From Monomorium pharaonis (lineage: Eukaryota; Arthropoda; Insecta; Hymenoptera; Formicidae): 64,000 bases of DNA. The notes under the pieces were generated by a model. It saw only the letters and a program-made list of their open reading frames with translations, did no database searches and was not told the DNA's origin. Of this stretch, positions 1-11,989 are shown in pieces. The stretch lies in assembly GCF_013373865.1 (NCBI RefSeq), contig NC_050470.1, forward strand, positions 22,660,856 through 22,724,855, written 5' to 3'. Positions within the stretch are counted from its first letter, which is position 1. Every line of letters starts with the position of its first letter. The translations under genes were made by a program, and so were the position numbers.

Positions 1-2152
1 TCGTCGCCGGCCGGTCCGTAAAATCTAACGTAATTACAGGTTGGACCGTGCGACACAACGCATATGCAATACATATAGATCGCCATATATCTCGTTGTTT
101 CCTGACCTCTTTGTTAGATATGAAGCGATTAATTTGCGTTCTGATCGCCACTTCCTCGATTCGATGTCTACATATCTACATGTACTTCTCTATTAAGAGA
201 ACGCAATACGATAGACAGTGGTGAATGACTCTGTTAAGCAAATAATCATATTGATTCTATCAATAGAATTCTAAAAGATAAATCTAATTGAAGAATCTAA
301 AATTATATGTCAATCACAAACAATTGTTACTCAATACTTTCATAATTGCTCATTTGCCGAGCGCATTTGAATACGTGTTTGAATAATTGTTTCTTTCTCT
401 TAATTTCTGCGTTTTTGTCACAAATTAATTTTTAATCTTTATTATTACAAATTATCATGTTTACATATACATTTAATTATATCCGCATATCTATTATATT
501 TATGATTATGTATATTTTTCAATTTGATGATAGCAATGTGATAAAAATACATAGATTTCCCGCGACTTTTTGAATACACTTCCCGGGAAGATAGAAAACG
601 GTCATTGACTCGTGTTAACGCAAAGACTGCACTTCCTTTTCTTCTTCTTTTTTTTTTTACTCGCGACTTTCACGTCACGTCGCACAAACCACGCGTGCGT
701 ACGTACTCGCATTGTGACGCACGCCTTTCGAGCCTTGCACCTGGGTATATACCCACCTTTCCCGCAAGAAAGAGATCCTTACCTAAAGGCACGCACGAGA
801 TGATCCAGCTGTTTGATCTCCGCCATGCACTCCCTTTTTTAGGGAGCTCGTGCGCGTTACGTTAGGATTTCGTAACGGCATCTGCGTTTACAGAATCTTC
901 GCGCTCGTAATGTCACGTTATATCAGATTTTGCTAATCCTCTGCCTGACAAGAGAATACGGTATACCGGTAACAGAGATCTAACCCGCCATAGTTTTACA
1001 CGTGCTACTAGGAAGTATGATTTTTTAAATTCGAGATTTAACGGTTTAAGCTATGTAACAGAGAAATAATTTTCATCATTTCTCCGTTTTATTACAGAAT
1101 TCTGGCATTTCGCAGAAATTCAAATTGATGTTGTTTTTTTATGTCCTTATTTCACTAATAGGCTTCTTAAGTAGATAAATCTTGTCTCATTGTTATATAT
1201 GATAATGTAAGAATAATTTTTATGAAACTGCCTTTTTCGCACTTATATTTATTTCGCACGATTCCGGCTGCGCACAAACGCGCGTGCCTCGCGACGAAAG
1301 GAGTATTCACGAAGGATTCCCGGGTAGGAAAGAAAGGACCACGGCCCGAGTCGAACAAATCCCGAAATAAATGTCATCGTGTATCATCGTGGTAACGTAA
1401 TCCCGGATCGCGAAGACAAATGGCTGCGGAATACGATACGATGCACCGCGGTCGGTCGTCCGAGATGAGGAGCCTTCTCGTTTCTCGTATTTACATACCG
1501 CGGCGAAGGAAGGTCCGGTAGGGAGGTGTTCGTCCTTTTCCGAGAGGCGAGAGAAGATACGATAACTTTGGAAGACGAACGGAGTGAGACGTATACGTCG
1601 TTAAGGTCGCCAGTAGTGTACGATCGACGAAGGACGGACGGTGACTTTTCTCTTCCAGAAATCGTGCAGGCTCGGATTCGTGGATCTCAAGATCGAATAA
1701 GACTTTCGCGTTATCATTTAAACTTTAAACGATTGCATTCAATAACGGTAACGGTATAATAACTTATGGACCTGTGAAATTAATTCCTAGTCGTGTAAAA
1801 CACAATTTTATCTTTTTTAAACTACACACAAGGAATAACAAAGAGAGTTTTATCAAGCAACATCCAAGTAGATCAAAAAGTTATCATGATATTAAAATGA
1901 TGCCAAAACGATTTCAAAATGATTAAAATAATTATTAAACTTTCTGCTCTGCTCGCAATTCATTTTAACGTCACGTTGATGTTAGCCTGCTGTTTTGTTT
2001 AAATAATTATCATATCGTATAAAAAAAGTATCGATAGCTTTTGATTGAAAGGGATACTTTTTGCGTAGTCAAAACAAGATATTTCGCACATACCTACGAT
2101 CATCACTATCAAATATTTAATTTAATTACATTAAATAAAATCTTTATAATTG
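1..2152. other. Gene-free stretch with two GC-richer patches
   Basis: Mostly AT-rich. Patches at about 590-870 and 1260-1700 are richer in CpG and hold short open frames, but none shows a domain, a signal peptide or a supported splice pattern. No RNA gene was recognised. Confidence 0.5.
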
Positions 2153-2283
2153 TAATACAAAATTACATTAAATTGGCCAGTAATTAATATTTACTCTTAG
2201 TATCAAAAGTATCATTGTTAATGCTTTTAATACTCAAAATAAGTAATAGTTACTGGCTAATTTAATACTGCCCAGTATTATAA
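2153..2283. mobile_element. Short palindromic MITE-like element
   Basis: Two arms, about 2154-2218 and 2220-2282, are imperfect reverse complements. Each arm carries an ATTAAATT-GCCAGTAA block and a matching AGTAT-AAAAG block, leaving almost no loop. The outer ends also pair loosely through TAATAC. No coding sequence and no clear target-site duplication were seen. This structure fits a small non-autonomous DNA transposon or foldback element. Superfamily is unassigned. Confidence 0.55.
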
Positions 2284-5200
2284 GGGAAGCACTAAAAAGC
2301 AAATATGAATTTTTTCACCGTTTAACATAATATTTTTTAAAATAAGTTAATAACAGTTAAACAAAAAATTGATATTATAATTCGAATTTATAGAATAAAA
2401 AATCCCTGTTTTCCTGGTAGGAAAAATTTCTTGGTATTGTTAAAGGGTTGAATCTTGTGTCCGACATTTTAGTTTCTATACTACCGGCCCTGAGGAAGGA
2501 AAAACAAATCAAACGGTCGGTCATGCGTCAAGATTTTAAGCAAACACGTGCAGGTACGCGCGCGCGAGCGCGCGTTCATGCGCGAGCACGCAACTGAACA
2601 TGCACGACTACGGGTATTAAAAAAGCGCGCGCGTTTGCTCTGTCTCGAAGACCTCTTCGCGGGCACGTACGACTAGAAGAGAGGAGTCTTGCTCCGAGAA
2701 CTCTCCTCCCGATTTAGCCAGCCGTGTCACCGCCTCTGCTCACCTTCGGAAGGTCTCTCTTCAAGGCTGAAAGTCTAACGACCGTCCCGTCAATTTGTCA
2801 TTCGTGATTGAACAGATAAGGGAATTGTATGTCGATTTATACTTTCGATTGTTTTCGTCGAGGGAAGAAACAAGTCTGAATTCAATACACTCGTTATATG
2901 ATTATATAACAAGCCATAAGTCAGAAAAATTTTAAAAATCGAGGTAGGTGTTTATTATATGAGAAAGTTTTTAAATTTTTTGTAATGTAATTTTACTGTT
3001 GCTGAAGAACTACTTAAAAATTAGCTTTTTAAAAATATTTAATAAGACAGTTATTATTTTGACATATTCTGTAATTATCTCAATTAACTTAAAATTATTA
3101 TTAGAGTTGTGAATTTTTTTTGAGGGGGGAGATTGCATGTCCGTGTAAATATAATTTAATCTTCAAGATATCCGTGGAATAAACTTGTAAAGTAATATAA
3201 TGGAAAGGTCGAGCGTTGCTTGGGAATCATAAATATACGGATTAGTACATGGGCCATAGAAGTAACATAAAGAGGACAGAGGAAACTTAATGCCCCTGCA
3301 TCATGAAAGTGGCACACAGAATACAGAAGTAATTTACACGATCCACCTACGACACAACAACGCGTAGCGCAACAGGTTCCCAAACGTGGCGAAGCGGAAC
3401 ACCGAGAATTCGAGCGTGAATTATGACGTTGCCTTTCCTAATGCACCCTAATACGGTCCTGACTGGTCGCGTTTGTAGGAAAGGGGATAGGTTCGGCGAG
3501 GAAAGACTACGGAGGAAAACGAATAATTCGTTGGGCGCGGCGACCATTTTTCCACGCAATCTCCCATCACGAGAGCGCAAGACGAGAGAGAGAGAGAGAG
3601 AGCGAGAGAAAAAACGAAAAGCCTAGTCGGTAAGACGTGCGTGGAGAACGAGGAGCGGAGTGGAAAGCGTAGGCGGGGCGCATACCAGAGGCACCTGCTC
3701 ATTTACTTTGCGCCGATCGGCCTGTAGCCGGTGTAGAGAGGGAATCCTCATTAGGATTTGCCCCTACCATGCTATCGCCACCGCCGCCGTTCGAGTGTGT
3801 GTTTCTGCCGTGACACTGAGGATGGAGAGAAAGAGCGAGGGAGAAGGAGAACACGATTTATTCTCGGGGAGATATATTCCTGGCGGAATCTAGATGCGAA
3901 TACATGTATTTACAGGATTGTAACATCAGTTATGTAACATAAATAATGGCTCGGCAAGTAAGAAATCATTTTTTTTTTTAACGAAGGACACTTCCGTCGT
4001 TGCGAAGATTAATTGCGAGAGTGGAATTCTTTAAAGAATAAACGCGACGATAAGCGAAGTGATAGTAAAGACATTATTTTGGCGTTCTCGATCCTCTTGT
4101 TGGGTAACAATTTAAATGGGTACAATTATGATGAGTCCGCGAATCTGAAGACAAATGAGATATTGAAGATATAGAAAAAGAGCAGAAGATATTTTGCAAA
4201 ATTCTATTAATCTCTATTTCTCTTCTTTAAAAATAAAATACGATGACAATTATTATACTTTAAAGGTAAAGGTTTTAACAAAAACACAACCAGAATGAAT
4301 AAGGCAGAAAATAATATTAAATATTATCCGTTTTGAATTAATTTACAATTAATGAAGCTGTGTATTATTAACCGGCGACTATCCTTCGAGTCCCAAAATT
4401 CTTCTTTCTTCGCGCAATATAATGTTTTTCAAGGTTTAAAGAAATTTGTAAGGCGACGAAGAGGGGAGGGTTGTATTACAGAGAGCTCCAGTCTGTGGAA
4501 GAAACGGGAGGGACTGATGAGGGAGAGAAAAATAGTGAAACCGCAGCACCCTCCGCACTGCTATCGGCGCACGGCGCGGGGTAGAAAGGGGCCCCCGTAG
4601 GGCCCCGTGTAAGATCTCATATAAAGATCGTCGTCCGCGCACAATAATGGCCCTCGGGCTGGCTGCCTGTCCTGTCGCCCGTATTCCCTGTGACCTCGTC
4701 GGCGACCGTTATGACGAGACGCTGGCTGTTGCAGCTTGCCTTGTACTCCGCGTGTAAACCACGCGTGTACGTGCCTTTTAGGTTCCCCCTCCGCCCCCTC
4801 ACCGTACACATATTCACGAGACAATGGCACAGGAACAACGAAGCCGCAGGGGTGCGATGTAGCCCTCTGTGCGATGCAGCTATCTCAATTTGTATCTTTC
4901 GCGAGAGGTGCGCAACGCCGAGTCGCCCGTCATGTTGCGTTACGTCTACTTCTACTAGAAATCGGAGGATAATTGCTTGTAAAGACCTCATCCGCGATTT
5001 GCTTTGAGAAAATCTTTTCGAACAGAGTAATCTGGGAAGAAAGAAAAAGTGTTCTTTCTTTCTTAAATATTTAAGGCAACTTCAAATTTTGTTTAACTGC
5101 TCAAGAATATATAGATATAATTGTAAAAAATAGAAAACGTGCAAGTACAACTTAATGTTTTCGGTTTTAAATTCAATGTGCAAATGTCATAAAATTGATG

Positions 5201-8200
5201 CATTTAAGATATATAAAAAATATCTTAAATATTAATGTCATATATAGATTGCACTTTTCTTTTTTAGCAAAAGATGATATTTTTAACCAATGTAGTAGTC
5301 TACACGATCAGGAAGAATTTAAAAATATATTTTAGATTAAAAAGAAATGTTTTCTAAGAAGCTTGCGTATTACAGCGTACGTGTGCATCATGAGTGTACT
5401 ACAATTCTCTTTAGAAATAGGCATCCCGCGACGTGGCGATGTACGTTGACAGAATTGACGCGTAATTGTACGCCTATATACAGTTTCCTCGCGGGCCATA
5501 ATGAAGCCTTATTATTAACGATCGCCCGCGGCAGATCGCGCCGATGGTTTCACACGCTGCAAGAGTCCTCCTTTCAGCGTGCGCCCGGGCGCGCGGAACC
5601 TTTATCGCTCTTCTGAAAGAATATCGAGCTCTCCTTTCGAGACGATCTGAAAAGAGAAGTCGAGCCCTAAAGAAAACCTGAATTGGTTCACCGCCGCTAC
5701 GCTAACCGCGGTAGCGTCCAGTAGCGACGCGTCATGCGAGCGTGCTGATACACACCTATTATGATGCAGAAACGAACGTTTAGCAGAAAATGTTCAAAAT
5801 TATAAAAAAAAAATAACTCCGTATTTCATATTTTTGTTTTTCCATAATTTTCAGTGTATGTAAGTGTATTTTAAGTAAGATATGATATGAATATAGTATG
5901 TGCGTGTGTAGATATTTGAATTTTAATATTTACTAAATTTTGATTGCTAAATTTTACGGATTATTATAATATACAAAAGTAAAGAAATAATATCTAATAA
6001 AAGATAAAAAGAGAGAGTGTCTTCGGTCAAATTGAGGAATTATAACGATGACACGCCTCTCGAGGAGAAAAAAGCCTGATCTGGTGTTAGGAAGGTTTTA
6101 TGCTCCTTTAGTCGGTTTTCATCATTCTTTTTCTCTTTTCATCTATTGCGGGTGGACTTGGAATCTTTACGGTTCTTTGAACGGGACGACGATGTCCGTT
6201 ACAATTTCAAGGCGTGTAGCTTGCGTACCGTTGTCCTTAAATGGTGCAAACAGGAACAACGGGTGGTCCATCCGCGTTGTCCTATTGCCCTCCTATCTTC
6301 TCTTTTCTATTCCGAAAGAAAAGTCAAAGTTTCTAAAATGCTTCCGAACTTTTATGGCTACTGAGTTTACAAGAGGCAGTGAAAGCAATCCCTATAGGGC
6401 TCTGAAGGGCGTGAAAACGTTCTACAAGCTAATATTCTCTTCCTGATTTATGTGCGGGGGCGGTTACGCGCGCTAAATGTCCATTTGTCTGCGAACCTTT
6501 GACAAATTGGCACTCACTATTGGAAAGTTTTCTTTGTAGAAAAAGGAATTGGATGTTGTTTGAAGAAAAAGGAAAATGGAGATACAGTTGGGTGAACGTG
6601 CAGAATAAAGCAATAGAATGGATGTCAACTTGCGGCTTCTATACACAACAGATTTGATAAATTACAATTATCACACTTTTTCTGATTGTTTTTCTGTATT
6701 CACTTATCATTATTTCTGATATTAAATTTAATATATTGTAAAGTAACCTATATAATTTTTCTTCATTACTTCTCTATGTAAGAAAATGTAAATTTGAATA
6801 ACGGTTATTAAAAACACGGAAAAAGAGTGATTATTAAAATCAAATCTGATAAAAATAAATAAATATATATATATTTTAATACAGATAGTGCAATATTTTC
6901 AACATGATTAACAGATTAATGAATGAGGCTTGCAAAATCTGTTCATCAGTTTTTTGTTTTGCTTGTGTTTATACATTCTGTTACTATAAAATAAAATTTA
7001 TTTGCATACAAACTGTGTATATACATATCAGTACTTTACACGCTTCGGAAAAAACTCAGGCTTCGCGAGCCATTGTGGTATTTAAAAAAAAAAAAGAATG
7101 TCAAAGTTTCAAGAGCTACGTGCTGAAAGCCGAAACATCACACTACCTAATCTTTATTATTGTTCGCTGTTCTATTATTTCCCGCTGATTAGCCGTCTTA
7201 AGTTCGGGGGGGCCTCGTAGGTCCCGTCGAAAGGCAGCGGACGTTATAACTTCCTGATGTGTAGCGCGATAAAAAAGCAGTGAAAGAAAACGAGACGGCG
7301 GCGGTTGAATCAGTACTAGCGCTACTTTGATCGAACTCAGGTCACAAAGAGCTCGTCTCGTCACCGGTTGAATAGTCCTGGCTAGAGAAGGAGGTTGGAT
7401 TAGGTGAGGCTAAGTTACGAGGGTGGAGGGCCCCTAGCAGCAAGACGGCGTCTTGAATGGGGCACGTGCTACCACCGTCGTGATCTTTGGGCCTTACGTC
7501 TGGCGATCTATCTCTTTCTCCTTCCCTTCCGTTTGTCCGTTTGCTTGCCCGTCCATCTGATCGTCTAGAGACGGATCTAGGTCTAGACTAGGGAACTCCT
7601 CGATGTTTCTTTTGGCTTGCCTCGCCAGCTGCTCCGTTAAAGTTGCGATTCCTGCGGCACGTGTCCCTCTCGCACGTACGGATCTTTTTATGTATAAACC
7701 AGACCACCCGACAATGATGACCACGACGGATATGTATCGTAGAGATTTCGCTTTTTGATTATGACGCAATCTGATTCGCATCTTAAAATACATGGGAAAT
7801 TGATAATTGCACTGCAATAAACTTTCGACAGGACTTGAAATGTGAAAATCTAAAAAATTAATAACGAATATTATAAGAGAATAAATAATAAGGATATTTT
7901 AAATTTAGTGAAAGCATTTCTTCATTTTTTTACTATTTTAATTTATATTAAAATTAATATCAGAAATAATGATAAGTGAAATGATTAATTAAAAGTAATA
8001 TATAAGTCAGAGATAATTAAAGAGTTAAAAAATTAGTTTGTGGAAGACATTTCACGCTTCATTATCGGTGAGTTATTTTTCTTATATTATAATTGTTTTT
8101 TTGTTACAATAATTTATTTTTTCTTTGTTTAAAACTTTCATCTACATACAAGGCCACTATATTGCTTTAATGTGATTAAAAAAATGTATTTTTTATTCAC

Positions 8201-8290
8201 ATGAATTTCGAAAATAGTTTTAAAATATACGATCGTTCATATAGGACACAGTTTATGTGGTTATTGCAAGACGCACCATTGACATCTCAT
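2284..8290. other. Gene-free stretch
   Basis: It alternates AT-rich DNA with GC-richer patches near 2500-2770, 3400-3890, 4440-5000, 5400-5760, 6050-6450 and 7190-7700. CG-alternating tracts occur near 2553-2575. A 10-base inverted repeat TTTAAGATAT lies near 5204-5230. The frames at 6048-6446 overlap each other in two readings and match no known family. Confidence 0.5.
3584..3609. repeat. (GA)n microsatellite
   Basis: A run of about nine to ten GA units is interrupted once by a C and followed by A-rich sequence. It lies in a moderately GC-rich patch. Confidence 0.9.
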
Positions 8291-8504
8291 TGAGTGATGG
8301 CGGAATTGTCCGGCAAGCCTGTAGTGCGAGAGAAAAGAGTCGCGCGAGGGTGCTCGCGTGCCAGGACGCAAATGCGTGCGCGCTACGCATCTGTCTCCTT
8401 TAGGGCAGTCGCATACACGCACACACGCTGCTCGCGCGCATATGATCGCCACGCGGAACGTATTTATACGTATGACGCGTGCACATAATCCAGCCCCTAG
8501 GCGT

Positions 8505-8575
8505 CCGTACGTACGTATGTGCATGCGTACCTGCATGCGTACGTGCGTACGTGCGTGCGTACGTGCGTGCGTGCA
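8505..8575. repeat. Degenerate GCGTAC/GTGC microsatellite
   Basis: The tract alternates CGTAC, GTGC and GCAT units and is almost purely alternating purine-pyrimidine. It follows a GC-rich segment with CACACGC and CGCGC runs. It explains the repetitive Arg/Thr/Val-rich reading frames on both strands here, which are not real proteins. Confidence 0.85.
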
Positions 8576-9241
8576 AGTTCGGACATGCGAGAGCTACACA
8601 GTGATATATGGTACGTATATACAATAAGGTCGGTACATTCAGCCCCTAGTTGCTATGCTACTGGTGCGTACGGCGAGCAGAGGGTTACAGCGCAGTGCGT
8701 TGATATTTCTTCACTGCACACTGACATACTCTGTCGACAGAAATCGCAATTCCTGAATAGATACTTTCGTTTGCCACGACGTTCCGCGACAGCCGTTGAA
8801 ATGCAATAAATCGGTCGATAACAAATTGCCGCTGAGCGGCAGTCTACTTCGACGCGATAACCGGAATTGCATGGGGATTTATGATCGAATGATAGCAGCC
8901 GATATTAAAACTTACGATTTTGCTTTGTTGTCCCTGGAATTGTGACTGTAGATTCGTCTCATCAGATTCGTTACATTATAAATAATATTAAGATTAAAGA
9001 AAGTATTTTATTAGAAAAGTAATAATTTTGAAGTATAGTACATTAAATAAAATTTACGATAAAATAGTGTAAGTTGGTTGATTACTATTTAAATTATACG
9101 CAAAGTGCAAAATTGATTTTGCATTTCGATATAAAAAACTATTAAAAATTCTTGATTATCAAAATATAATTTACATTTTAGGTATAACGTACAAGATCAC
9201 GCGCGGATGCACGCGGTAGATGTATTAGATTTTCATAGCAT

Positions 9242-9317
9242 TGAATATATTATCGTAGCGTGTTCAGTCGTTAACGGCATTGCCGTTATATTGGCCCGCA
9301 TAACGATCAATATATTG
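9242..9317. repeat. Imperfect hairpin with a perfect 17-base palindrome
   Basis: The centre, 9272-9288, reads TAACGGCATTGCCGTTA, a perfect palindrome around one base. It is flanked by ATATATTATCG-type sequence on the left and its near reverse complement CGATCAATATATT on the right, giving an outer stem with a bulged inner part. It may be a small MITE relic, a dimeric protein site or chance. Confidence 0.45.
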
Positions 9318-10630
9318 GAATTTCTTTATAGCGTTTTGATGTATCGCAAACAAACTTTGTATCGAACGCCGTCATAACATTGCTAATAAATTACAAATAA
9401 TAGATCTAGTGAAACAAATCCAAGCTCTCGAAGCTACTTTCACTACGTTGTGTTCCGTATTTACAGGTTTGTTTATGTATGTTCGTACACAACGCTATGC
9501 GATGACAAAACGTAAATAACAAATCAATCGATGTAGAAATCCCTTCGGGGAGAATGTATGTTTTACGTTAAAGAATTATTAATTATACTCCAACTTCCTT
9601 TTTTAACAAAATTCAGTTTTTATAATATAATACAAACATTATTATTGTAAACGTAAAATGTTTTATTTCTCGTTGATTGGCGTACTTGATGAATACTAAT
9701 ATTGAACGCCACAGGCATAATTACATGCTATTTAAAATCGAGCAATGAGCACATTTGGAATTAACTTCAGAATATATATCCAATATTCTCATTATTGTCT
9801 TGTAATCTAATATTTTTGTATTTTTATTTTCCTTTTTATATAATAATGCAGAAGCAATTACAAATTAGAGTTAACTTATTAAATATTGATTTTCAAGCTT
9901 TTGTTGGAAGCTCTATTAAATCATTGTATATTATTATTACACACACACATATTTTATTTATAGTAAACAGATTATATCATAATAGTCATCCAAGTAATAA
10001 TAAATGGCTGATAAAGGAGAATGATATACACACATATCATACAATTTCTAGCATAATGTAGATTTAACAAAGATTTTATAAAATTATATACAGCTGTTTT
10101 ATTACATATAGAATAATAAACTCGTATGTATACATTGATTTTGGACATGTATAGAGAGATGAGACAGTTTTATGCGTTGCACATATAGTATAGTACAATG
10201 AATATTGCCGTGGAACGGGCAGCTACTTGTTATGCTACCGGATTATCAGGCCAGAGTTACAATGTTACTGCGCGGTGATGTTGGAGTCAGGATTTCTCAA
10301 CAACGGCGACGGGTTGACCGTATCTCGTTGTATTTTAATATCATTCCAACTCTCTTCGTTGGCACGGAGATATCCTGTGAGACGTCCGCGTAGGATTAAC
10401 CGATTACACACTTGTTCACCTCGTCCGAACGTATGCGAGAAATTCTCGTTTGAACTCATTCTTCTTTTTTTTTTTATATCGTATTTGACGGCAGATTATG
10501 TGCTTCGATAACGTTATTAAGCGAAGCTTAATTGAGATGAATTCTAAGAGCAATATTATAAGACTGCTATTAGAAGATTATATTTAATTTAAGAATTTAT
10601 GTACTTCTTTGAGTCACGATGCAATAACAT

Positions 10631-10670
10631 ATTTGTTAAAAATTTGTTAAAAATTTGTTAAAAATTTGTA
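10631..10670. repeat. Tandem repeat, 11-base unit, about 3.6 copies
   Basis: The unit ATTTGTTAAAA is repeated with essentially no change until the last copy, where GTT becomes GTA. It is a short AT-rich minisatellite in gene-free sequence. Confidence 0.85.
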
Positions 10671-11147
10671 GAAAGATAAAAGTTTTCATGATTCTAACTT
10701 CTGAAGGTCAGGAGTTATCTTCGTGTTTTTTTTAAAATTATTACTATTATTATTTTTTAAGTATCTTTTATTAATATTATTGTATCAATATTATATTTAT
10801 ATATTATGTTCGATAAAACAAAATTTATTATCTGATTTGGAATACGCGTATTACTCATTGATTTGCAGTGATTATCAATGAATATTCATTGTTTATCAGT
10901 GATTCAGATTAAGAGGAGGAGGGGAGCGAACACACTGACTGAAATTACTTATTATTTACAACGAAAATTTGATGATATAAAGATTTTTTTACGAAACGAT
11001 AGGGATTCTACTAATATAACCAGGAAAAATTTTACTAATTTTTTAAGGAAAAAGATAAAATTTTTTCACATATTATATAAACAGGAAGAAGATTCTTAAT
11101 ATTAAATTTATCGATACGATAATCTGTCCTTGCATTTCGATATTGCA

Positions 11148-11156
11148 TATAAAAAA
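11148..11156 (+). promoter_or_regulatory. TATA-like box for the chitin-binding gene
   Basis: TATAAAAAA lies about 107 bases before the ATG at 11255. A start site about 30 bases downstream, near 11178, would give a short 5' leader of roughly 75 bases, usual for a compact insect gene. No clear initiator motif was seen, so the start site is inferred from position only. Confidence 0.4.
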
Positions 11157-11254
11157 CCGATTTGACTTGAGTTGACTTGCAATCTGCATTTAAACGTTGA
11201 GTGTTAATATAACGATACATTTTTCCTTTTTCAACATCTCGGATTCAATACGCA

Positions 11255-11945
11255 ATGAAGGGTAAGTGTTGTATTTTTGTAATGAGATTATTAATATGAA
11301 ACAAGTAGAGACATATTTATATATTTACGAGAGTTCTTTATTGATTCAAATTTATAAAAATATGATTGATCAAAATCAAAATCAATTATGTTACGGTTTA
11401 ATTGCGATTAACGTCTTAGTAATATAACTTTGTTTGGTACAGGAATACACGTAATTGCCATCGCTTTTCTGGCATTGTGTACTGAGATTACTGCGAAGGA
11501 AGATCAACTTGAACAATTGATTAAGAAGGAAAGATTCTACGAAGATATTCCGCTAAAATGTCCATTCCCAGGAACAATCAATGAGACAATCCATCTCCCA
11601 CACGAAACCGATTGCACGAAATTCTACAAATGCGTGTGGGGCGTAGGAGTCGTGCTAGACTGTCCTTTAATGAAAAAGGGAGATCCATCTACAAGGTTAC
11701 ACTACAACAGGCGTGAACAGGTCTGCGATTGGCCATGGCGAGCCGGTTGCGCTCATTGTCCTGGAAAGGATGAAAATGATAATCTCCCGCCGATATCTAA
11801 AATAGCTCACGACTGCGACGATTGTGGGCTGTACTACGTGTGCGCAAATGGTGAACAGTTTTCGGCAAATTGTCCTGCGAATAAATGCTTCAGTCGCACA
11901 TGCCAGGATTGCGTTGCAAATCGTGTGGGTGGAAATTGCGAATAA
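11255..11945 (+). CDS. Secreted chitin-binding protein with two peritrophin-A (CBM14) modules, two exons
   Basis: Exon 1 is 11255-11261 (ATG AAG G). The donor GTAAGT starts at 11262, the acceptor AG is at 11441-11442, and exon 2 is 11443-11945. Splicing a phase-1 G onto GA keeps the frame and replaces the artificial TTG start at 11430. It gives a 169-residue protein with a clear signal peptide: hydrophobic residues 4-15, with likely cleavage after the ITA at 18-20. Module 1 has cysteines at 42, 60, 66, 76, 97 and 105. Spacing C-x17-C-x5-C-x9-C-x20-C-x7-C and the motifs DCTKFYKC and YNRREQVCDWP are typical of CBM14. Module 2 (108-168) has matching cysteines at 108, 130, 136, 146, 159 and 168, plus extra ones at 127, 151 and 156. 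N49 is a possible N-glycosylation site. Family knowledge: such proteins bind chitin in the gut peritrophic matrix or cuticle. The tissue and exact orthologue are not known. No similar gene lies beside it. Confidence 0.9.
11262..11442 (+). other. Intron of the chitin-binding gene
   Basis: The intron is 181 bases long, AT-rich, begins GTAAGT and ends TACAG after a T-rich stretch. It separates the first two codons plus one base from the rest of the coding sequence. A very short first coding exon just before the signal-peptide core is common in insect secreted-protein genes. The join restores a methionine start followed by a lysine and a hydrophobic core, which is the main reason for accepting it. 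Confidence 0.85.
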
Positions 11946-11958
11946 TGACGCGGATGGC

Positions 11959-11964
11959 AATAAA
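11959..11964 (+). terminator. Poly(A) signal AATAAA of the chitin-binding gene
   Basis: An exact AATAAA hexamer begins 14 bases after the TAA stop, followed by a TG-rich stretch (about 11975-11995). This implies a very short 3' untranslated region. Confidence 0.65.
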
Positions 11965-11989
11965 TACTCTCACGAATGTAATTGTAGTT

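Larger units (their letters stand above)
8576..11100. other. Gene-free upstream flank of the chitin-binding gene
   Basis: AT-rich, apart from a mixed patch at 8640-8900 and another at 10190-10480. The latter has a short coding-like frame (ATG at 10199) that stops after about 26 codons. Nothing could be assigned. Confidence 0.5.

Noticed and set aside
6048..6446. 132-codon frame and an overlapping 72-codon frame
   Set aside because: Two frames are open over the same DNA, neither resembles a known protein, and no promoter or splice evidence was seen.
8261..8809. Arg/Thr/Cys-rich frames on both strands
   Set aside because: They are generated by the alternating GCGTAC microsatellite.
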